A stretch of 64,000 nt of DNA from JBAXTZ01 sp041666525 (GCA_041666525.1 JBAYGT010000014.1:1-64000), one strand, 5' to 3'. Shown: positions 27,055 to 36,304, counted from the first letter of the stretch. Numbers and translations: made by a program. The notes: generated by a model not told the origin, from the sequence alone.

Positions 27055-28422
27055 TTATTTCCCCAGACAGAATTCACTAAATATCCGGTCCAGCAAATCC
27101 TCTTTTATCGTTTCACCGGAAATCTCACCCAGACTCTCCCAGGCTTCACGTAAATCCACGCTCAAAATATCGCAAGGCATTCCCGCTTCCAGTGCTTCAC
27201 AAACTCTTTTCAGACTCGATTGAGCGCGCTGTAATATTTCTATCTGCCGCGCATTCGCAACCATTACTTGTTCCGGTTCCAGACAATTTGCGTACACCGT
27301 TTCAGCCACAGCCTGTTCGATTTCGGCAAGGCCGGTGGTTTGCGTCATTGATGCGCGAATAATTCGCGCGTCCGCTATTTCTGATTTCAGTTTAGCAATA
27401 TCAATTTGCTCTGTCAAATCCGTTTTGTTTATTATGACAATTAACCGGCCAAAATAATTGCGTAGCCGCGCCAAATCAGCGCTCTGTAGTTGCTCTGAGC
27501 CGTCAATAATATACAAAATCAATTCGGCAGTGTTCGCAATTTCCGTGGCCCGTTCCACGCCAATCCGCTCCACAATGTCCGTTGTTTCCCTCAACCCGGC
27601 GGTATCAATCAAAACAATCGGGATACCGCGGATATTTACGCATTCCTCAATCAAATCGCGGGTAGTTCCCGGAATTGCCGTGACTATTGCGCGTTCCGTT
27701 CCAAGCAACGCGTTTAGCAAACTGGACTTCCCGGCATTTGGCCGTCCGACTATTGCCACGCGCAACCCGTCCCGTAGAATTCTACCGCTGTTCGCCCGCG
27801 CCAGCACTGTTTCCAACTGTGCCAGCCAAGCCATCGTCTGCACTTGTACATTATGATTAACTATCGTATCAATTTCATCTTCCGGATAATCAACCGCAAC
27901 CGCAATATGCGCAAGCAGTGCCAGTAATTCGCTGCGAATAGCTCGAACAGCCGCGGACATTTTTCCATTTAAACCGCGATTCGCCGCTTTGAGCGCTATA
28001 TCGGTTTTGGCGCGGATGACATCGATTACCGCTTCGGCTTGCGCCAAATCCATCCGCCCGTTAAGAAATGCCCGTTTGGTAAATTCGCCCGGCTCAGCCA
28101 AGCGGGCGCCATTACTCAACGCCGCCTGTAAAATGTTTTTAACCGCGACAGCGCCGCCATGCGCCTGAATTTCCACGACGTCCTCGCCGGTATAGCTGCG
28201 GGGCGCGGTAAATTTGAGCAAAATTGCTTCATCAATAACTTCATTATTTACAACCGCTTCACCAAGCGCAGCCTGACGCTCGGTCAATTCAGCGACTGTT
28301 AACTTATTCCGCAGCTGAAAAATTCTATCCGCAACGGCAACGGCGTTCGAACCGGAAATCCGTACAATGCCAATACCGCCCTCGCCAGCCGCTGTCGCAA
28401 CCGCCGCTATCGTGTCGTTCAT
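27055..28422 (-). CDS. mnmE: tRNA modification GTPase MnmE
   Basis: The 455-residue protein has the N-terminal tetrahydrofolate-binding domain (DTIAAVATAAGEGGIGIVR), a helical domain with VEIQAHGGAVAV, and the inserted G domain (P-loop GRPNAGKSS near 225, TTRD switch, DTAGLR, NKTD). It ends FCLGK, with the conserved FC-x-GK cysteine that takes part in catalysis. With MnmG it adds aminomethyl groups to the wobble uridine of several tRNAs. The usual neighbours (rnpA, mnmG, rpmH) are not here. The start follows GGAGTTAAT. Confidence 0.97.
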   Translation of the reverse strand: MNDTIAAVATAAGEGGIGIVRISGSNAVAVADRIFQLRNKLTVAELTERQAALGEAVVNNEVIDEAILLKFTAPRSYTGEDVVEIQAHGGAVAVKNILQAALSNGARLAEPGEFTKRAFLNGRMDLAQAEAVIDVIRAKTDIALKAANRGLNGKMSAAVRAIRSELLALLAHIAVAVDYPEDEIDTIVNHNVQVQTMAWLAQLETVLARANSGRILRDGLRVAIVGRPNAGKSSLLNALLGTERAIVTAIPGTTRDLIEECVNIRGIPIVLIDTAGLRETTDIVERIGVERATEIANTAELILYIIDGSEQLQSADLARLRNYFGRLIVIINKTDLTEQIDIAKLKSEIADARIIRASMTQTTGLAEIEQAVAETVYANCLEPEQVMVANARQIEILQRAQSSLKRVCEALEAGMPCDILSVDLREAWESLGEISGETIKEDLLDRIFSEFCLGK

Positions 28423-28457
28423 ATTAACTCCAAACCATTATAGTAAGCATCCTGAGA

Positions 28458-28575
28458 GTTGTTCAAAAATATGCAGAAACAAGGCGTGGCGAGCATTGTG
28501 ACGTGCCGCGTACTGAAAAGTACGCAAACTAACAAGCAGAGCCGCAACGAAGTTTATGCATGTTTTTCAACAGCT
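28458..28575. repeat. Palindromic ~118-bp dispersed element, copy 1
   Basis: The ends are imperfect inverted repeats (GTTGTTCAAAAATATGCA at the left, TGCATGTTTTTCAACAGC at the right), and an inner palindrome (GCGTACTGAAAAGTACGC) lies at the centre. It fills the gap between mnmE and the end of the EamA gene. Two related copies lie at 52967 and 53093. It codes for nothing apparent and looks like a non-autonomous mobile element (MITE) or structured RNA. Confidence 0.75.
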
Positions 28576-28578
28576 TTG

Positions 28579-29466
28579 CTAGCCGAGCTCGCTGTAGATC
28601 ATGCCACTGATGATACAACCACACCCCAGCCACTGCATCCAGCCAAGCGGATCGCCAAAAATCCACCAGGCTAGTATCCCGCCCATCGCCGGTTCAATCG
28701 AGAAAATTATTGCCGTATGAACTGCGGTAGTATATTTTTGCGTCATACACTGGATGACCAGCATCAACGCCGTACAAATTATGCCGGCGCCAATCAAATC
28801 GCCCCATACCCGCAAACTCAGATCAAATCCGTGAAACGGCTCAAACAATATCGCTACTACCAGCGAGTATAGTGCCGCCCAGCCGATTTGCAGCACCGCC
28901 AGTGAAATCGCATCGCCGCGCGGCGCATAGTAACTTACCGAAGCGTATTGAAAAGAAATGACCAGCGCGCATAGCAAACAGAACCAGTCACCGTAATTAA
29001 ATTCCCAGCCATCGCCGTGATATGCCAGCAGCGCCAAGCCAAGGGTCGCGAGCGCAATACCAAACCACGCCGCACGCTTGGGATTAGGCAATCCCCAAAC
29101 TTTCCCGGCAAATGGCGTCAAGATAACTCCCAATCCGCTTAGAAACGCTGCATTCGAGGCAGTAGTATATTTCAAGCCATAGGTCAATGCAAACAAACCG
29201 CCCCACCAAAAAAAACCGACCAGCGCCGAAATTTTCCAAAGACTCAAAAAGTTGCGCTTCAGCCGTTTATGGAAAATCAACCATAACAGCGCCACCGCCA
29301 TAACATGACGGTCGGCCATCAGCCAGAACGGTCCGACACCGGTCATGGCGTCTTTAATAAAAATAAATCCCATCGCCCAAATAATGGTGATAGTAGTCAA
29401 CACCCCGTCGGCAATATTGCGTTTTTTTTCAACTGACTGATGACGAAACCAATTCAACATTCTCAC
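28579..29466 (-). CDS. EamA-family (DMT) transporter
   Basis: The 295-residue protein has ten predicted helices in two EamA halves (residues ~15-140 and ~155-290), with the typical TIIWAMGFIFIKD start and ASNAAFLSGLGVILTPF in the first half. Members export amino acids, metabolites or toxic compounds; the substrate cannot be read. The GTG start at 29466 is taken because GGAGG lies nine bases upstream. Its stop codon is next to the palindromic element at 28458-28575. Confidence 0.85.
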   Translation of the reverse strand: MRMLNWFRHQSVEKKRNIADGVLTTITIIWAMGFIFIKDAMTGVGPFWLMADRHVMAVALLWLIFHKRLKRNFLSLWKISALVGFFWWGGLFALTYGLKYTTASNAAFLSGLGVILTPFAGKVWGLPNPKRAAWFGIALATLGLALLAYHGDGWEFNYGDWFCLLCALVISFQYASVSYYAPRGDAISLAVLQIGWAALYSLVVAILFEPFHGFDLSLRVWGDLIGAGIICTALMLVIQCMTQKYTTAVHTAIIFSIEPAMGGILAWWIFGDPLGWMQWLGCGCIISGMIYSELG

Positions 29467-29540
29467 AGCGCTCTGCCTCCGTATATTCTGTGGCTCATAG
29501 CAATTATTAATAGCATGAATTATACCACAGCCGCAAAAAC

Positions 29541-29570
29541 AAAAACAGGGCGAATCCGCCCTGTTTTTAG
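29541..29570. terminator. Intrinsic terminator after the OPT gene
   Basis: A perfect 12-bp stem (29541-29552 with 29557-29568, loop AATC) carries A5 on one side and T5 on the other. It lies about 90 bases past the stop of the minus-strand gene at 29657. Confidence 0.8.
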
Positions 29571-29621
29571 CCGCAAAATACGTTAACCAGTCAATAATTC
29601 CCTTCTGGTAATCAACAATTA

Positions 29622-29652
29622 TCTTTGAAGCTTTGTTTCTTTGTAGCTTTAA
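29622..29652 (-). repeat. Octamer array (CAAAGCNN), copy near OPT stop
   Basis: On the minus strand the sequence reads AAAGCTAC, AAAGAAAC, AAAGCTTC, AAAGAT, an eight-base period. It begins about five bases after the OPT stop codon. It is one of at least seven such arrays in the window. Confidence 0.65.
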
Positions 29653-29656
29653 ACTT

Positions 29657-31576
29657 CTAGTGTTTTTTTCCTTTCATCGCAATCTTCCATACCATATAGC
29701 ACAAACCGATGTAAACAGCGATTGCTATATAAGTAGCATCAGGAGTGGCTGCCCACTCATCCATGAACCAGTTAATGCCCATAATCCGGACTACTGCACT
29801 GACTAATCCACCCAATGCGCCACCGGCAACCAAACCGGCGCTGACGATTTCACCGCGATGCAGGCGTGCTTCACAAACACCTTTGTCTTTGCTGCTGCGG
29901 GAAACCAGCCAGGAAATCAACGCACCGACCAATAACGGTGTATTGATCTCCATCGGTAAATACGCGCCCAAAGCAAACGCCAACACCGGTATATTCAACA
30001 TCCACATTAATACCGCCATAATTGCGCCCGCCATCATCAATGGCGCGTGAGCTCCGCCGCCCTCCATGAATGTCTGTGCCATCGTTGCAAACATATTGGC
30101 TTGCGGCGCCGACAATACTGTTTTGCCGGTAAATCCGTACGCCGAATCAAGCAGCATAACCACGCCAACGGAAAGAATCGAAACCATAACCGCCGAAACA
30201 ACCTGCCACTGTTGCATTTTTTTCGGAGTAGCGCCGGTCAGATGCGCAACTTTAAGTTCGGACATAAAGTTACCGGCCATTCCCAGGGTCGTCGCTAGGA
30301 ACGCCGACATAAACAACACGGCAATGATGCCCTGCTGACCATGCAGACCGGTTCCCAACATAACCAGGGACGCGACCATCAGCATAAATATCGTCATACC
30401 CGATACCGGCTCCGAACCGGTAAACGCGATTGAACTGATACCAACGACTGACAGCATAAACGCAAATACTACTACAATCACCACCGCAATCAATGACTGG
30501 GCAATAGTGTTTGCGCACATTAGATGGAAAGAGATACCAAACAACACGATCATCGCAATCATGGTCAAAGTGATCGTTTTCATCGAAATATCACGTTCGG
30601 TACGAAGCATTGAAGCGTGATGAATAACTTTACCGGAAAAAGTCTCTTTGATGGCTGTTGTGAAAACTTGTTTCACCACGCTGCCCATTTTTAACAGGCC
30701 GATAATACCGCCCATTGCCAGCATCCCGATACCGATATACTTAACATATTTGCTGAATAGCACATCAACCGGCACATCTTTGAGCGCGACCATTTTGCTG
30801 CCAATCATTACGGCGTGATCGCCACCCATGTAATAAATTATCGGCATGCAGACAAACCAGGAAAAAAACGAACCGGCGCAAATAATCGATGCATAGCGAA
30901 TACCGGTATAATAACCGATACCCAGCAGCGCCGCTTCAGTATCCAGAGAAAACGCAATTTTATAATTACTGGCAAGTTTTTGCCCCCAATTGAACGTCAA
31001 TGAATTTACAACTTCCTGCCACCAACCAAATGTGTTAATAACCAAATCATAGAAAAAGCCGGCGAGGCCGCTGATAATCATCAGTTTGGCGCTGGCGCCT
31101 TCGTTACTGGTCAATACCCCAACCGCCGCGCGGCCGGCAGGGAACGGATATTCCTTGTGCATATCAACACAAAAATACTTGCGGAAGATAATCGCCATCA
31201 TGATACCCATAACGCTGCCGAGCATAATCGGTATCATCATCGAAACATACGTCATATGAATGTTCAGAATAAAGAATGCCGGCAAAATGAACATCGCACC
31301 GCCAAGCATATTAGTTCCGGCACTGGCAATCGCCTGAATATGCACATTCTCCGGAAACGCATCTTTACGCTTTAATAGTACCGCCGTACCCATCGCCAGA
31401 ATCGAAACCGGCGCAAACGCGTCAATCGTCTGACCGATTTTCAAGCATAGATAGCCGATTGCCAAAGCAAACAACGCTGCATAAAACAATCCCCAGAACA
31501 CAACATAGGGTTTGATTTCATGGTAGTCCTTGTCCGGCGACATCATCGGTGTGAAATCGTGATTTTTTTCTTCCAT
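29657..31576 (-). CDS. OPT-family oligopeptide transporter
   Basis: The 639-residue membrane protein has about 14-16 helices. Its N-terminal region (KPYVVFWGLFYAALFALAIG, then LKIGQTIDAFAPVSILAMG) and the EYPFPAGRAAVGVLTSNE segment are typical of bacterial OPT proteins. Members import oligopeptides or metal-peptide complexes with protons. The next gene upstream is another peptide transporter (POT), so peptide scavenging is a likely shared theme. The start follows GGAGGAGTAGAGT. Confidence 0.9.
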   Translation of the reverse strand: MEEKNHDFTPMMSPDKDYHEIKPYVVFWGLFYAALFALAIGYLCLKIGQTIDAFAPVSILAMGTAVLLKRKDAFPENVHIQAIASAGTNMLGGAMFILPAFFILNIHMTYVSMMIPIMLGSVMGIMMAIIFRKYFCVDMHKEYPFPAGRAAVGVLTSNEGASAKLMIISGLAGFFYDLVINTFGWWQEVVNSLTFNWGQKLASNYKIAFSLDTEAALLGIGYYTGIRYASIICAGSFFSWFVCMPIIYYMGGDHAVMIGSKMVALKDVPVDVLFSKYVKYIGIGMLAMGGIIGLLKMGSVVKQVFTTAIKETFSGKVIHHASMLRTERDISMKTITLTMIAMIVLFGISFHLMCANTIAQSLIAVVIVVVFAFMLSVVGISSIAFTGSEPVSGMTIFMLMVASLVMLGTGLHGQQGIIAVLFMSAFLATTLGMAGNFMSELKVAHLTGATPKKMQQWQVVSAVMVSILSVGVVMLLDSAYGFTGKTVLSAPQANMFATMAQTFMEGGGAHAPLMMAGAIMAVLMWMLNIPVLAFALGAYLPMEINTPLLVGALISWLVSRSSKDKGVCEARLHRGEIVSAGLVAGGALGGLVSAVVRIMGINWFMDEWAATPDATYIAIAVYIGLCYMVWKIAMKGKKH

Positions 31577-31675
31577 ACTCTACTCCTCCGAATGATTTGG
31601 ATATAACGAAATTATAATACACTATTTCGCGGCAAATTTACAGCAAAGAAAACAATCATCCAGCTTTTTCTTTGG

Positions 31676-33157
31676 TTAATTATTTTCTTCCTGATGCTGA
31701 TAAGCAAGTTCATGGGCTTTTTTGAGTTTCTTGATAACCAGCATCATTAGCAAACCTGTAACAACCAGTGTGATGCCGCAAATTCCGAACAGCTGGAAAT
31801 ACTGCTGGGCACACTGGCCGACATCGTTTACCTTGTCCGGATCGACACTGAAACGTGCTGTCAGCAACCCGGAAACAAAACTTCCGAACGAGATCGAAAA
31901 GAAAAACATCCCCATCATGAAGCCGGAGAGTTCCTTGGGTGCCAGTTGCCGCACCATCGAAAAACCGACAACGGATTGCATGATATCAGAATTGGCAAAT
32001 ACAAAGAAAGCTACTGCCATAATCAGGAGTGAGCTGCGCAGGCTGCCGAAGGCCATGAGCGCTTGATAAGCAAAAATCAGGAAACTCGTTCCCATGACAA
32101 AGAGCGAGATAGTGAATTTTACCGGTGTGGACGGCTCTTTGCCGCGTTTTTCGAGATAAGCCCAGAGTTTGTCCAGCAGCGGCGCCTGGATAATAACGAA
32201 AAATGGCTCGCAGAAATTAATAATAAAGGTCGTTGGCAGCTCAAAACCAAAAACCGATCTATCGATGATCCGGTCGATAAACAGAACCAGTGAATCAAAC
32301 ATTTGGCCATAGAGTACACAAAAAATTGCTGAAAACCCCACATATATCGCAATCGCCGGAATCGAGTGTTTATAAAATTTGTCATGACGGTATTGCAAAT
32401 AGTACTTAAACAGCGCCACAACAACAATAATAGTTAAAAGCGTCATCATGAATACCGCAATGTTCTGGAACAAAAACAATACCGTTACCAGCGCCACCGA
32501 AGCAACTATTGAGCCGTAGGCCACCAATTTGCTTTTTCCGACACCGGCTGTAGCGAAATGATTTTCCGCCAGGCGCAAATGTTTCATACCCAAAAGATAG
32601 ACAATCAGGCCGACTGCCATACCGCCGGCCGAAAGCGCAAACCCGGCATGCCAGCCGACTTTTTCCGCCATTATTCCGACCAATACTGCGCCGATGCTAC
32701 CGATATTGATACCCATGAAGAAGATCGTATAGGCCCGGTCGATGCGAGGATCGCCGTCATCATACAACTGGCCGACCAAAACGGACACCGAAGATTTAAG
32801 AAGTCCGGTACCAACAACGATAACCGCAAACCCGAAATACATGAGTGGCAACGTTTTGTCAACCAGCAAAACGACATTGCCGGCCAATATCATCATCGCC
32901 CCGTATTTTACGGCATTAACCTGTCCGATGAATTTGTCCGCCAGCCAGCCGCCTAACAAAGGCGACAACCAGGTAAACGCCGAATAGGAACCAGCAAGGA
33001 TTCCGGCTTGCGCGTCGTCGAAGCCGAGCGCTTTGGTGGCGAACAGGATCAGGATTGACATTATGCCGTAATAACTGAACCGCTCCCACATTTCTGTGCT
33101 AAACAGGTAATACAGCCCGCGCGGATGCCCTTTGGGGATATTGATTTCCTGCTTCAT
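31676..33157 (-). CDS. POT/PTR-family di- and tripeptide transporter
   Basis: The 493-residue MFS-fold protein carries PTR signatures: GHPRGLYYLFSTEMWERFSY (the ExxERFxYYG motif that couples protons, near residues 17-26) and the PTR2 stretch TWLSPLLGGWLADKFIG. About 12-14 helices follow. It imports di- and tripeptides with protons across the inner membrane. The ATG at 33157 with GAGGGTG upstream is preferred over a GTG four codons earlier. About 100 bases separate it from the OPT gene, with no strong terminator between. Confidence 0.93.
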   Translation of the reverse strand: MKQEINIPKGHPRGLYYLFSTEMWERFSYYGIMSILILFATKALGFDDAQAGILAGSYSAFTWLSPLLGGWLADKFIGQVNAVKYGAMMILAGNVVLLVDKTLPLMYFGFAVIVVGTGLLKSSVSVLVGQLYDDGDPRIDRAYTIFFMGINIGSIGAVLVGIMAEKVGWHAGFALSAGGMAVGLIVYLLGMKHLRLAENHFATAGVGKSKLVAYGSIVASVALVTVLFLFQNIAVFMMTLLTIIVVVALFKYYLQYRHDKFYKHSIPAIAIYVGFSAIFCVLYGQMFDSLVLFIDRIIDRSVFGFELPTTFIINFCEPFFVIIQAPLLDKLWAYLEKRGKEPSTPVKFTISLFVMGTSFLIFAYQALMAFGSLRSSLLIMAVAFFVFANSDIMQSVVGFSMVRQLAPKELSGFMMGMFFFSISFGSFVSGLLTARFSVDPDKVNDVGQCAQQYFQLFGICGITLVVTGLLMMLVIKKLKKAHELAYQHQEENN

Positions 33158-33256
33158 AATCACCCTCACTTTTGTGAAAACATTTTCTGCATTTTCAGAT
33201 AATAACTAAATCTTTTGTATAATTCTCTATAAAAAAATTTTTTCCTGCAAACTCAA

Positions 33257-33288
33257 CAAAAAAAAGACAACATTTCTGTTGTCTTTGG
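33257..33288 (-). terminator. Terminator of ychF
   Basis: A 10-bp stem (33263-33272 / 33277-33286, loop TTTC) is followed on the minus strand by T8, ten bases past the ychF stop codon. Confidence 0.85.
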
Positions 33289-33297
33289 AAAACTTTA

Positions 33298-34404
33298 TTA
33301 TACGTTAAAGCGAAAATCGATTACATCGCCGTCTTTCACGATATAATCCTTGCCTTCCAGCCGGACTTTGCCTTTTTCTTTGGCAGCAGCGAATGAACCG
33401 AATTCTACCAAATCAGCATAGGCGACTGTTTCCGCACGGATAAACCCCCGTTGAATGTCGCTGTGAATTTTCCCTGCGGCCTGCGGCGCCTTGTAGCCAT
33501 CACGAATCGTCCAGGCACGGGTTTCCTGCACCCCGGCAGTCAAAAACGAAATCAAGCCCAGTTGCTTATAGCTCGCTCTGATTAACTGCGCCAAGCCGGT
33601 TTCACCGACGCCCAGCTCCTCGGCAAACATTGCCGCTTCTTCTTCGCTCAACCGGGAAATTTCCGCTTCCAGTTTAGCGGCAACTACGATTGCTTCCACG
33701 CCATTGGCTTTGGCGTAGTTAATTACCTTCTGCGCGGCCGCACATTTTTCCGGCTGTTTCACATCGTCTTCACCGATATTGGCAACAAACAACACTGGTT
33801 TGAGCGTCAGCATGTTTATGTCTTTAATACATTCGGTTTGCTCATCGGTCAACCCAAGCTTGCGCGCCGGTTCAGCGTTTTCCAAACATTGTTGAATCTG
33901 TTCAAGCATCGCCAGCTCGTCTTTTAGTTTAGTATCGCCGCTTTTGATCAGCTTCTTGGTACGGGCCACACGCCGCTCAATCGACTCCAAATCCGCCAAA
34001 CACAACTCGGTATTCAGGATATCAATCTGATCCAAGGGATCGCTTGAGCCTTCCTCGGCCAGCAGATTTTCGTCTTCAAAACAGCGGACTACCTGAACCA
34101 GGGCGTCGGCGCTGCGAATGTGCGATAAAAACCGGTTGCCCAACCCTGAACCGCCGGATGCGCCCTTCGCCAATCCGACAATATCGACAAACTTCATCGA
34201 CGTCGGTACTGACCGCCGGGTTTTATACATTGCCCCCAATACGTCCAGCCGTTTATCCGGCACGCTTGCCGTACCGATATTTGGTTCCAGCGAACCGGCA
34301 GCATAGGCGTCGGTAGTCGCCGTCGATTTGGTCAAGGCATTAAACAATGTGGTCTTGCCGGTTTTTGGCAATCCCAATATTCCCACTTCTAAACTTGTAC
34401 TCAC
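33298..34404 (-). CDS. ychF: Redox/ribosome-associated GTPase/ATPase YchF (OLA1)
   Basis: The 368-residue P-loop protein begins SLEVGILGLPKTGKTTLFNALT (G1), followed by DIVGLAKGASGGSGLGNRFL (G3), FVANIGEDD (the altered G4 that favours ATP) and a C-terminal TGS domain ending VKDGDVIDFRFNV. YchF binds ribosomes and takes part in translation and stress responses. The GTG at 34404 follows GGAGAATATA; an upstream TTG is a poorer choice. DUF951 and mscS directly upstream are an arrangement common in Bacillota. Confidence 0.95.
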   Translation of the reverse strand: MSTSLEVGILGLPKTGKTTLFNALTKSTATTDAYAAGSLEPNIGTASVPDKRLDVLGAMYKTRRSVPTSMKFVDIVGLAKGASGGSGLGNRFLSHIRSADALVQVVRCFEDENLLAEEGSSDPLDQIDILNTELCLADLESIERRVARTKKLIKSGDTKLKDELAMLEQIQQCLENAEPARKLGLTDEQTECIKDINMLTLKPVLFVANIGEDDVKQPEKCAAAQKVINYAKANGVEAIVVAAKLEAEISRLSEEEAAMFAEELGVGETGLAQLIRASYKQLGLISFLTAGVQETRAWTIRDGYKAPQAAGKIHSDIQRGFIRAETVAYADLVEFGSFAAAKEKGKVRLEGKDYIVKDGDVIDFRFNV

Positions 34405-34442
34405 TATATTCTCCAATCAATTAATCTAGCGTCGCAGAGTTT

Positions 34443-34499
34443 CAAGGCCTCGAAGCCTCAAAGCCCCGGAGCCTTTGCTGCTTTGTAGCCTTGTAGCTA
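34443..34499. repeat. Inverted pair of octamer arrays with no gene inside
   Basis: The left arm reads CAAGGCCT, CGAAGCCT, CAAAGCCC, CGGAGCCT on the plus strand; the right arm reads the same family on the minus strand (CTACAAGG, CTACAAAG, CAGCAAAGG). The arms abut and can form a hairpin. The right arm begins directly after the DUF951 stop codon. It looks like the flanks of the IVP element at 35853-36340 brought together. Confidence 0.7.
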
Positions 34500-34733
34500 A
34501 TCTTGCGTTTTTCCCACCCGAGCAATATTCCGTTTCATCTGCTCGCGCGCTCCTTTGGCGCGCTTATACAAAGTTTCGCGGTCAATTATAACACGGCGGC
34601 CGCATTTATTACACTTAATCCACACATCCGCGCCCAGTCGTTCTATTGTCCACTCAAACGAACCGCAAGGATGAACTTTTTTCATTTTTATTATATCACC
34701 AACGGAATACCCCGATACATCCCCACTCACCAT
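34497..34733 (-). CDS. DUF951 family protein
   Basis: The 78-residue protein matches DUF951: SVGDIIKMKKVHPCGSFEW, then RLGADVWIKCNKCGRRVII with a C-x2-C pair that with the first cysteine could bind zinc. Function is unknown. It is almost always found beside mscS and ychF in Bacillota, as here. The ATG at 34733 follows GGAGACGGATTG. Its ribosome binding site lies in the gap after mscS, so the three genes form one operon. Confidence 0.9.
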   Translation of the reverse strand: MVSGDVSGYSVGDIIKMKKVHPCGSFEWTIERLGADVWIKCNKCGRRVIIDRETLYKRAKGAREQMKRNIARVGKTQD

Positions 34734-34748
34734 CAATCCGTCTCCAAC

Positions 34749-35597
34749 TCAGCCAATTTTCATTCCGGCATCTTTGAATGCCAGTTGAATTGCTTCGCGC
34801 AGATATACTTCCACGTTGAATTGCGTCGTTGGTTTGACTTTCGCAGCCACCGTAAAAATCAATCCGTCCGGTTTCATGTCGGTAATACCGACTACTGACG
34901 GCCCTTCAATAATATATTCATTGGCTTCTTTGGCTTTGATACAAACATCATTCAACAATGCCGCCGCTGCAAAAATATTTATTTCGTACTTAAACGGCAC
35001 TGTTACGGTGGCCGCCATCGCGCCGCGTGACATATTGGTCACTTTAACAACACTGCTGTTTGGCAAAATATGCACCGCGCCGTTGTCGGCACGCAGCTTC
35101 GTAAACCGCAGATTAACTGCCTCGACGGTGCCGGACATATCGCCAACAACAATGTAATCACCGACATCATACTGATTTTCCATCAAAATGAAAAAACCAG
35201 TCAGAAAGTCGCGAATAAGATTTTGCGAGCCGACACCGACCGCCAAACCAATCATCGACGCTCCGGCAAGAATAGAGGTAGTATTCACACCCAGTTCTTG
35301 CAAAATCGACAGTAATGCGATAAAAATTACCACATACCGCGCCAAACTGCGCGCCAACGTACATAAAGTCATTACCCGGTTGTTATCGTCTGCCGTCATA
35401 TTATTAATCGGCATCAGAGCTTTTTTAATCGCCAGATTAATTACCAGCAACATTACATAGGCAACCGCTATCACAATTACAATATGTACCAGTCTGCCTA
35501 TCCATTCCAAAATAAATTCCGGCGACAAAATTTTCTGAATCTCATACTGAATGAAATCTTGCCAGCTGGTAATCCGCGTAACTACCAAGTTTTGCAT
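34749..35597 (-). CDS. Small-conductance mechanosensitive channel (MscS family)
   Basis: The 282-residue protein has three membrane helices (to about residue 130), the pore-lining third helix rich in Gly and Ala (ASMIGLAVGVGSQNLIRDFLTG), the FFILMENQYDVGDYI beta domain and an alpha/beta cytosolic vestibule. The channel opens under membrane tension and releases solutes during osmotic downshock. The start follows GGAGCAAATAA and lies 56 bases inside the end of the DUF3343 gene. Confidence 0.93.
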   Translation of the reverse strand: MQNLVVTRITSWQDFIQYEIQKILSPEFILEWIGRLVHIVIVIAVAYVMLLVINLAIKKALMPINNMTADDNNRVMTLCTLARSLARYVVIFIALLSILQELGVNTTSILAGASMIGLAVGVGSQNLIRDFLTGFFILMENQYDVGDYIVVGDMSGTVEAVNLRFTKLRADNGAVHILPNSSVVKVTNMSRGAMAATVTVPFKYEINIFAAAALLNDVCIKAKEANEYIIEGPSVVGITDMKPDGLIFTVAAKVKPTTQFNVEVYLREAIQLAFKDAGMKIG

Positions 35598-35835
35598 ATT
35601 TATTTGCTCCTTCTGTTTCGGTTATTGCAAACATATTGCTCCAAGTAACCGTTTCGGTAAAAAACGCAGCCATTATCACCACTTCATCGGCATTGTCAAA
35701 CAACATACTCTGTCCGCAGGACACGCTCAGTTCGCGCGGCGTCGGACGAAATTTGACTTTGACCCCGGCCTGCAACAGTACCCGTTCAGCTTTCATTGCC
35801 TGATGTACCGACTGGAATGTAATCAAGCGATTCAT
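35542..35835 (-). CDS. DUF3343 putative Se/S-carrier protein
   Basis: The 97-residue protein has the DUF3343 pattern: ITFQSVHQAMKAERVLLQAG, then FRPTPRELSVSCGQSM with the conserved cysteine. This family often accompanies selD and yedF and is thought to carry selenium or sulfur. Here it is separated from yedF by the IVP gene and octamer arrays, and no good ribosome binding site precedes its ATG. The 3' end overlaps mscS by 56 bases. Confidence 0.82.
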   Translation of the reverse strand: MNRLITFQSVHQAMKAERVLLQAGVKVKFRPTPRELSVSCGQSMLFDNADEVVIMAAFFTETVTWSNMFAITETEGANKYAKLGSYADYQLARFHSV

Positions 35836-35852
35836 GGGCGGCCACTAGTTCG

Positions 35853-35884
35853 CAAAGCCACAAAGCTGCAAAGCCACAAAGGAA
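35853..35884 (+). repeat. Octamer array, left flank of the IVP gene
   Basis: Four exact-period units are seen: CAAAGCCA, CAAAGCTG, CAAAGCCA, CAAAGGAA. It lies five bases beyond the IVP stop codon and 17 bases before the DUF3343 start codon. Its orientation is opposite to the array at 36305-36340. Confidence 0.85.
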
Positions 35885-35889
35885 AAGAT

Positions 35890-36270
35890 TTAGACATTGC
35901 ATTTTTCCCTTCCAATTTCATTTTGCACAACGCGTTTCAAACTGCTTATACCTGCTCCAACAACTTTGTACTCATTCAACAGTTTGCTAATTTGAGAACC
36001 GTCTGCGTAGCCAAGATCTTCACACGCCTGCAACAATACGCACACTTCCTCTTTCGAACCAAGCGCTATAACAAGAAACCTAACATAATCTCGTTGATAT
36101 TCCTTGTGTCCATAACCCTCGGCTATGTTAAGCGGAATTGACAAAGCAGCTCTGCGTAGCTGATCTGCCATCGCGTATTTCTCCACAGCTGGTAAAGTTA
36201 ACGACAGTTTATGACAATCCAAAAACAATCTGTACGACCGCTGCCAGATATCAAGTTTTTGATAGCTCAA
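35890..36270 (-). CDS. Four-helix-bundle protein (23S rRNA IVP / S23 family)
   Basis: The 126-residue protein shows the family pattern: KLDIWQRSYRLFLDCHKL, then MADQLRRAALSIPLNIAEGYG, then YVRFLVIALGSKEEVCVLL. These proteins form pentameric helical barrels and were first found in intervening sequences of 23S rRNA genes. The Avd accessory protein of diversity-generating retroelements belongs to the same fold. Function is unknown. It starts at TTG after AGGAGATGAAATT. It interrupts the selenium operon between yedF and DUF3343 and is bracketed by inverted octamer arrays, as a mobile insertion would be. Confidence 0.88.
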   Translation of the reverse strand: MSYQKLDIWQRSYRLFLDCHKLSLTLPAVEKYAMADQLRRAALSIPLNIAEGYGHKEYQRDYVRFLVIALGSKEEVCVLLQACEDLGYADGSQISKLLNEYKVVGAGISSLKRVVQNEIGREKCNV

Positions 36271-36304
36271 AATTTCATCTCCTGTTTAGCTTTTCGACCC
36301 TGCT

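Noticed and set aside
35542..35597. Frameshift between DUF3343 and mscS
   Set aside because: Both proteins have family-like sequence on their own and mscS has its own binding site, so a true overlap is simpler.
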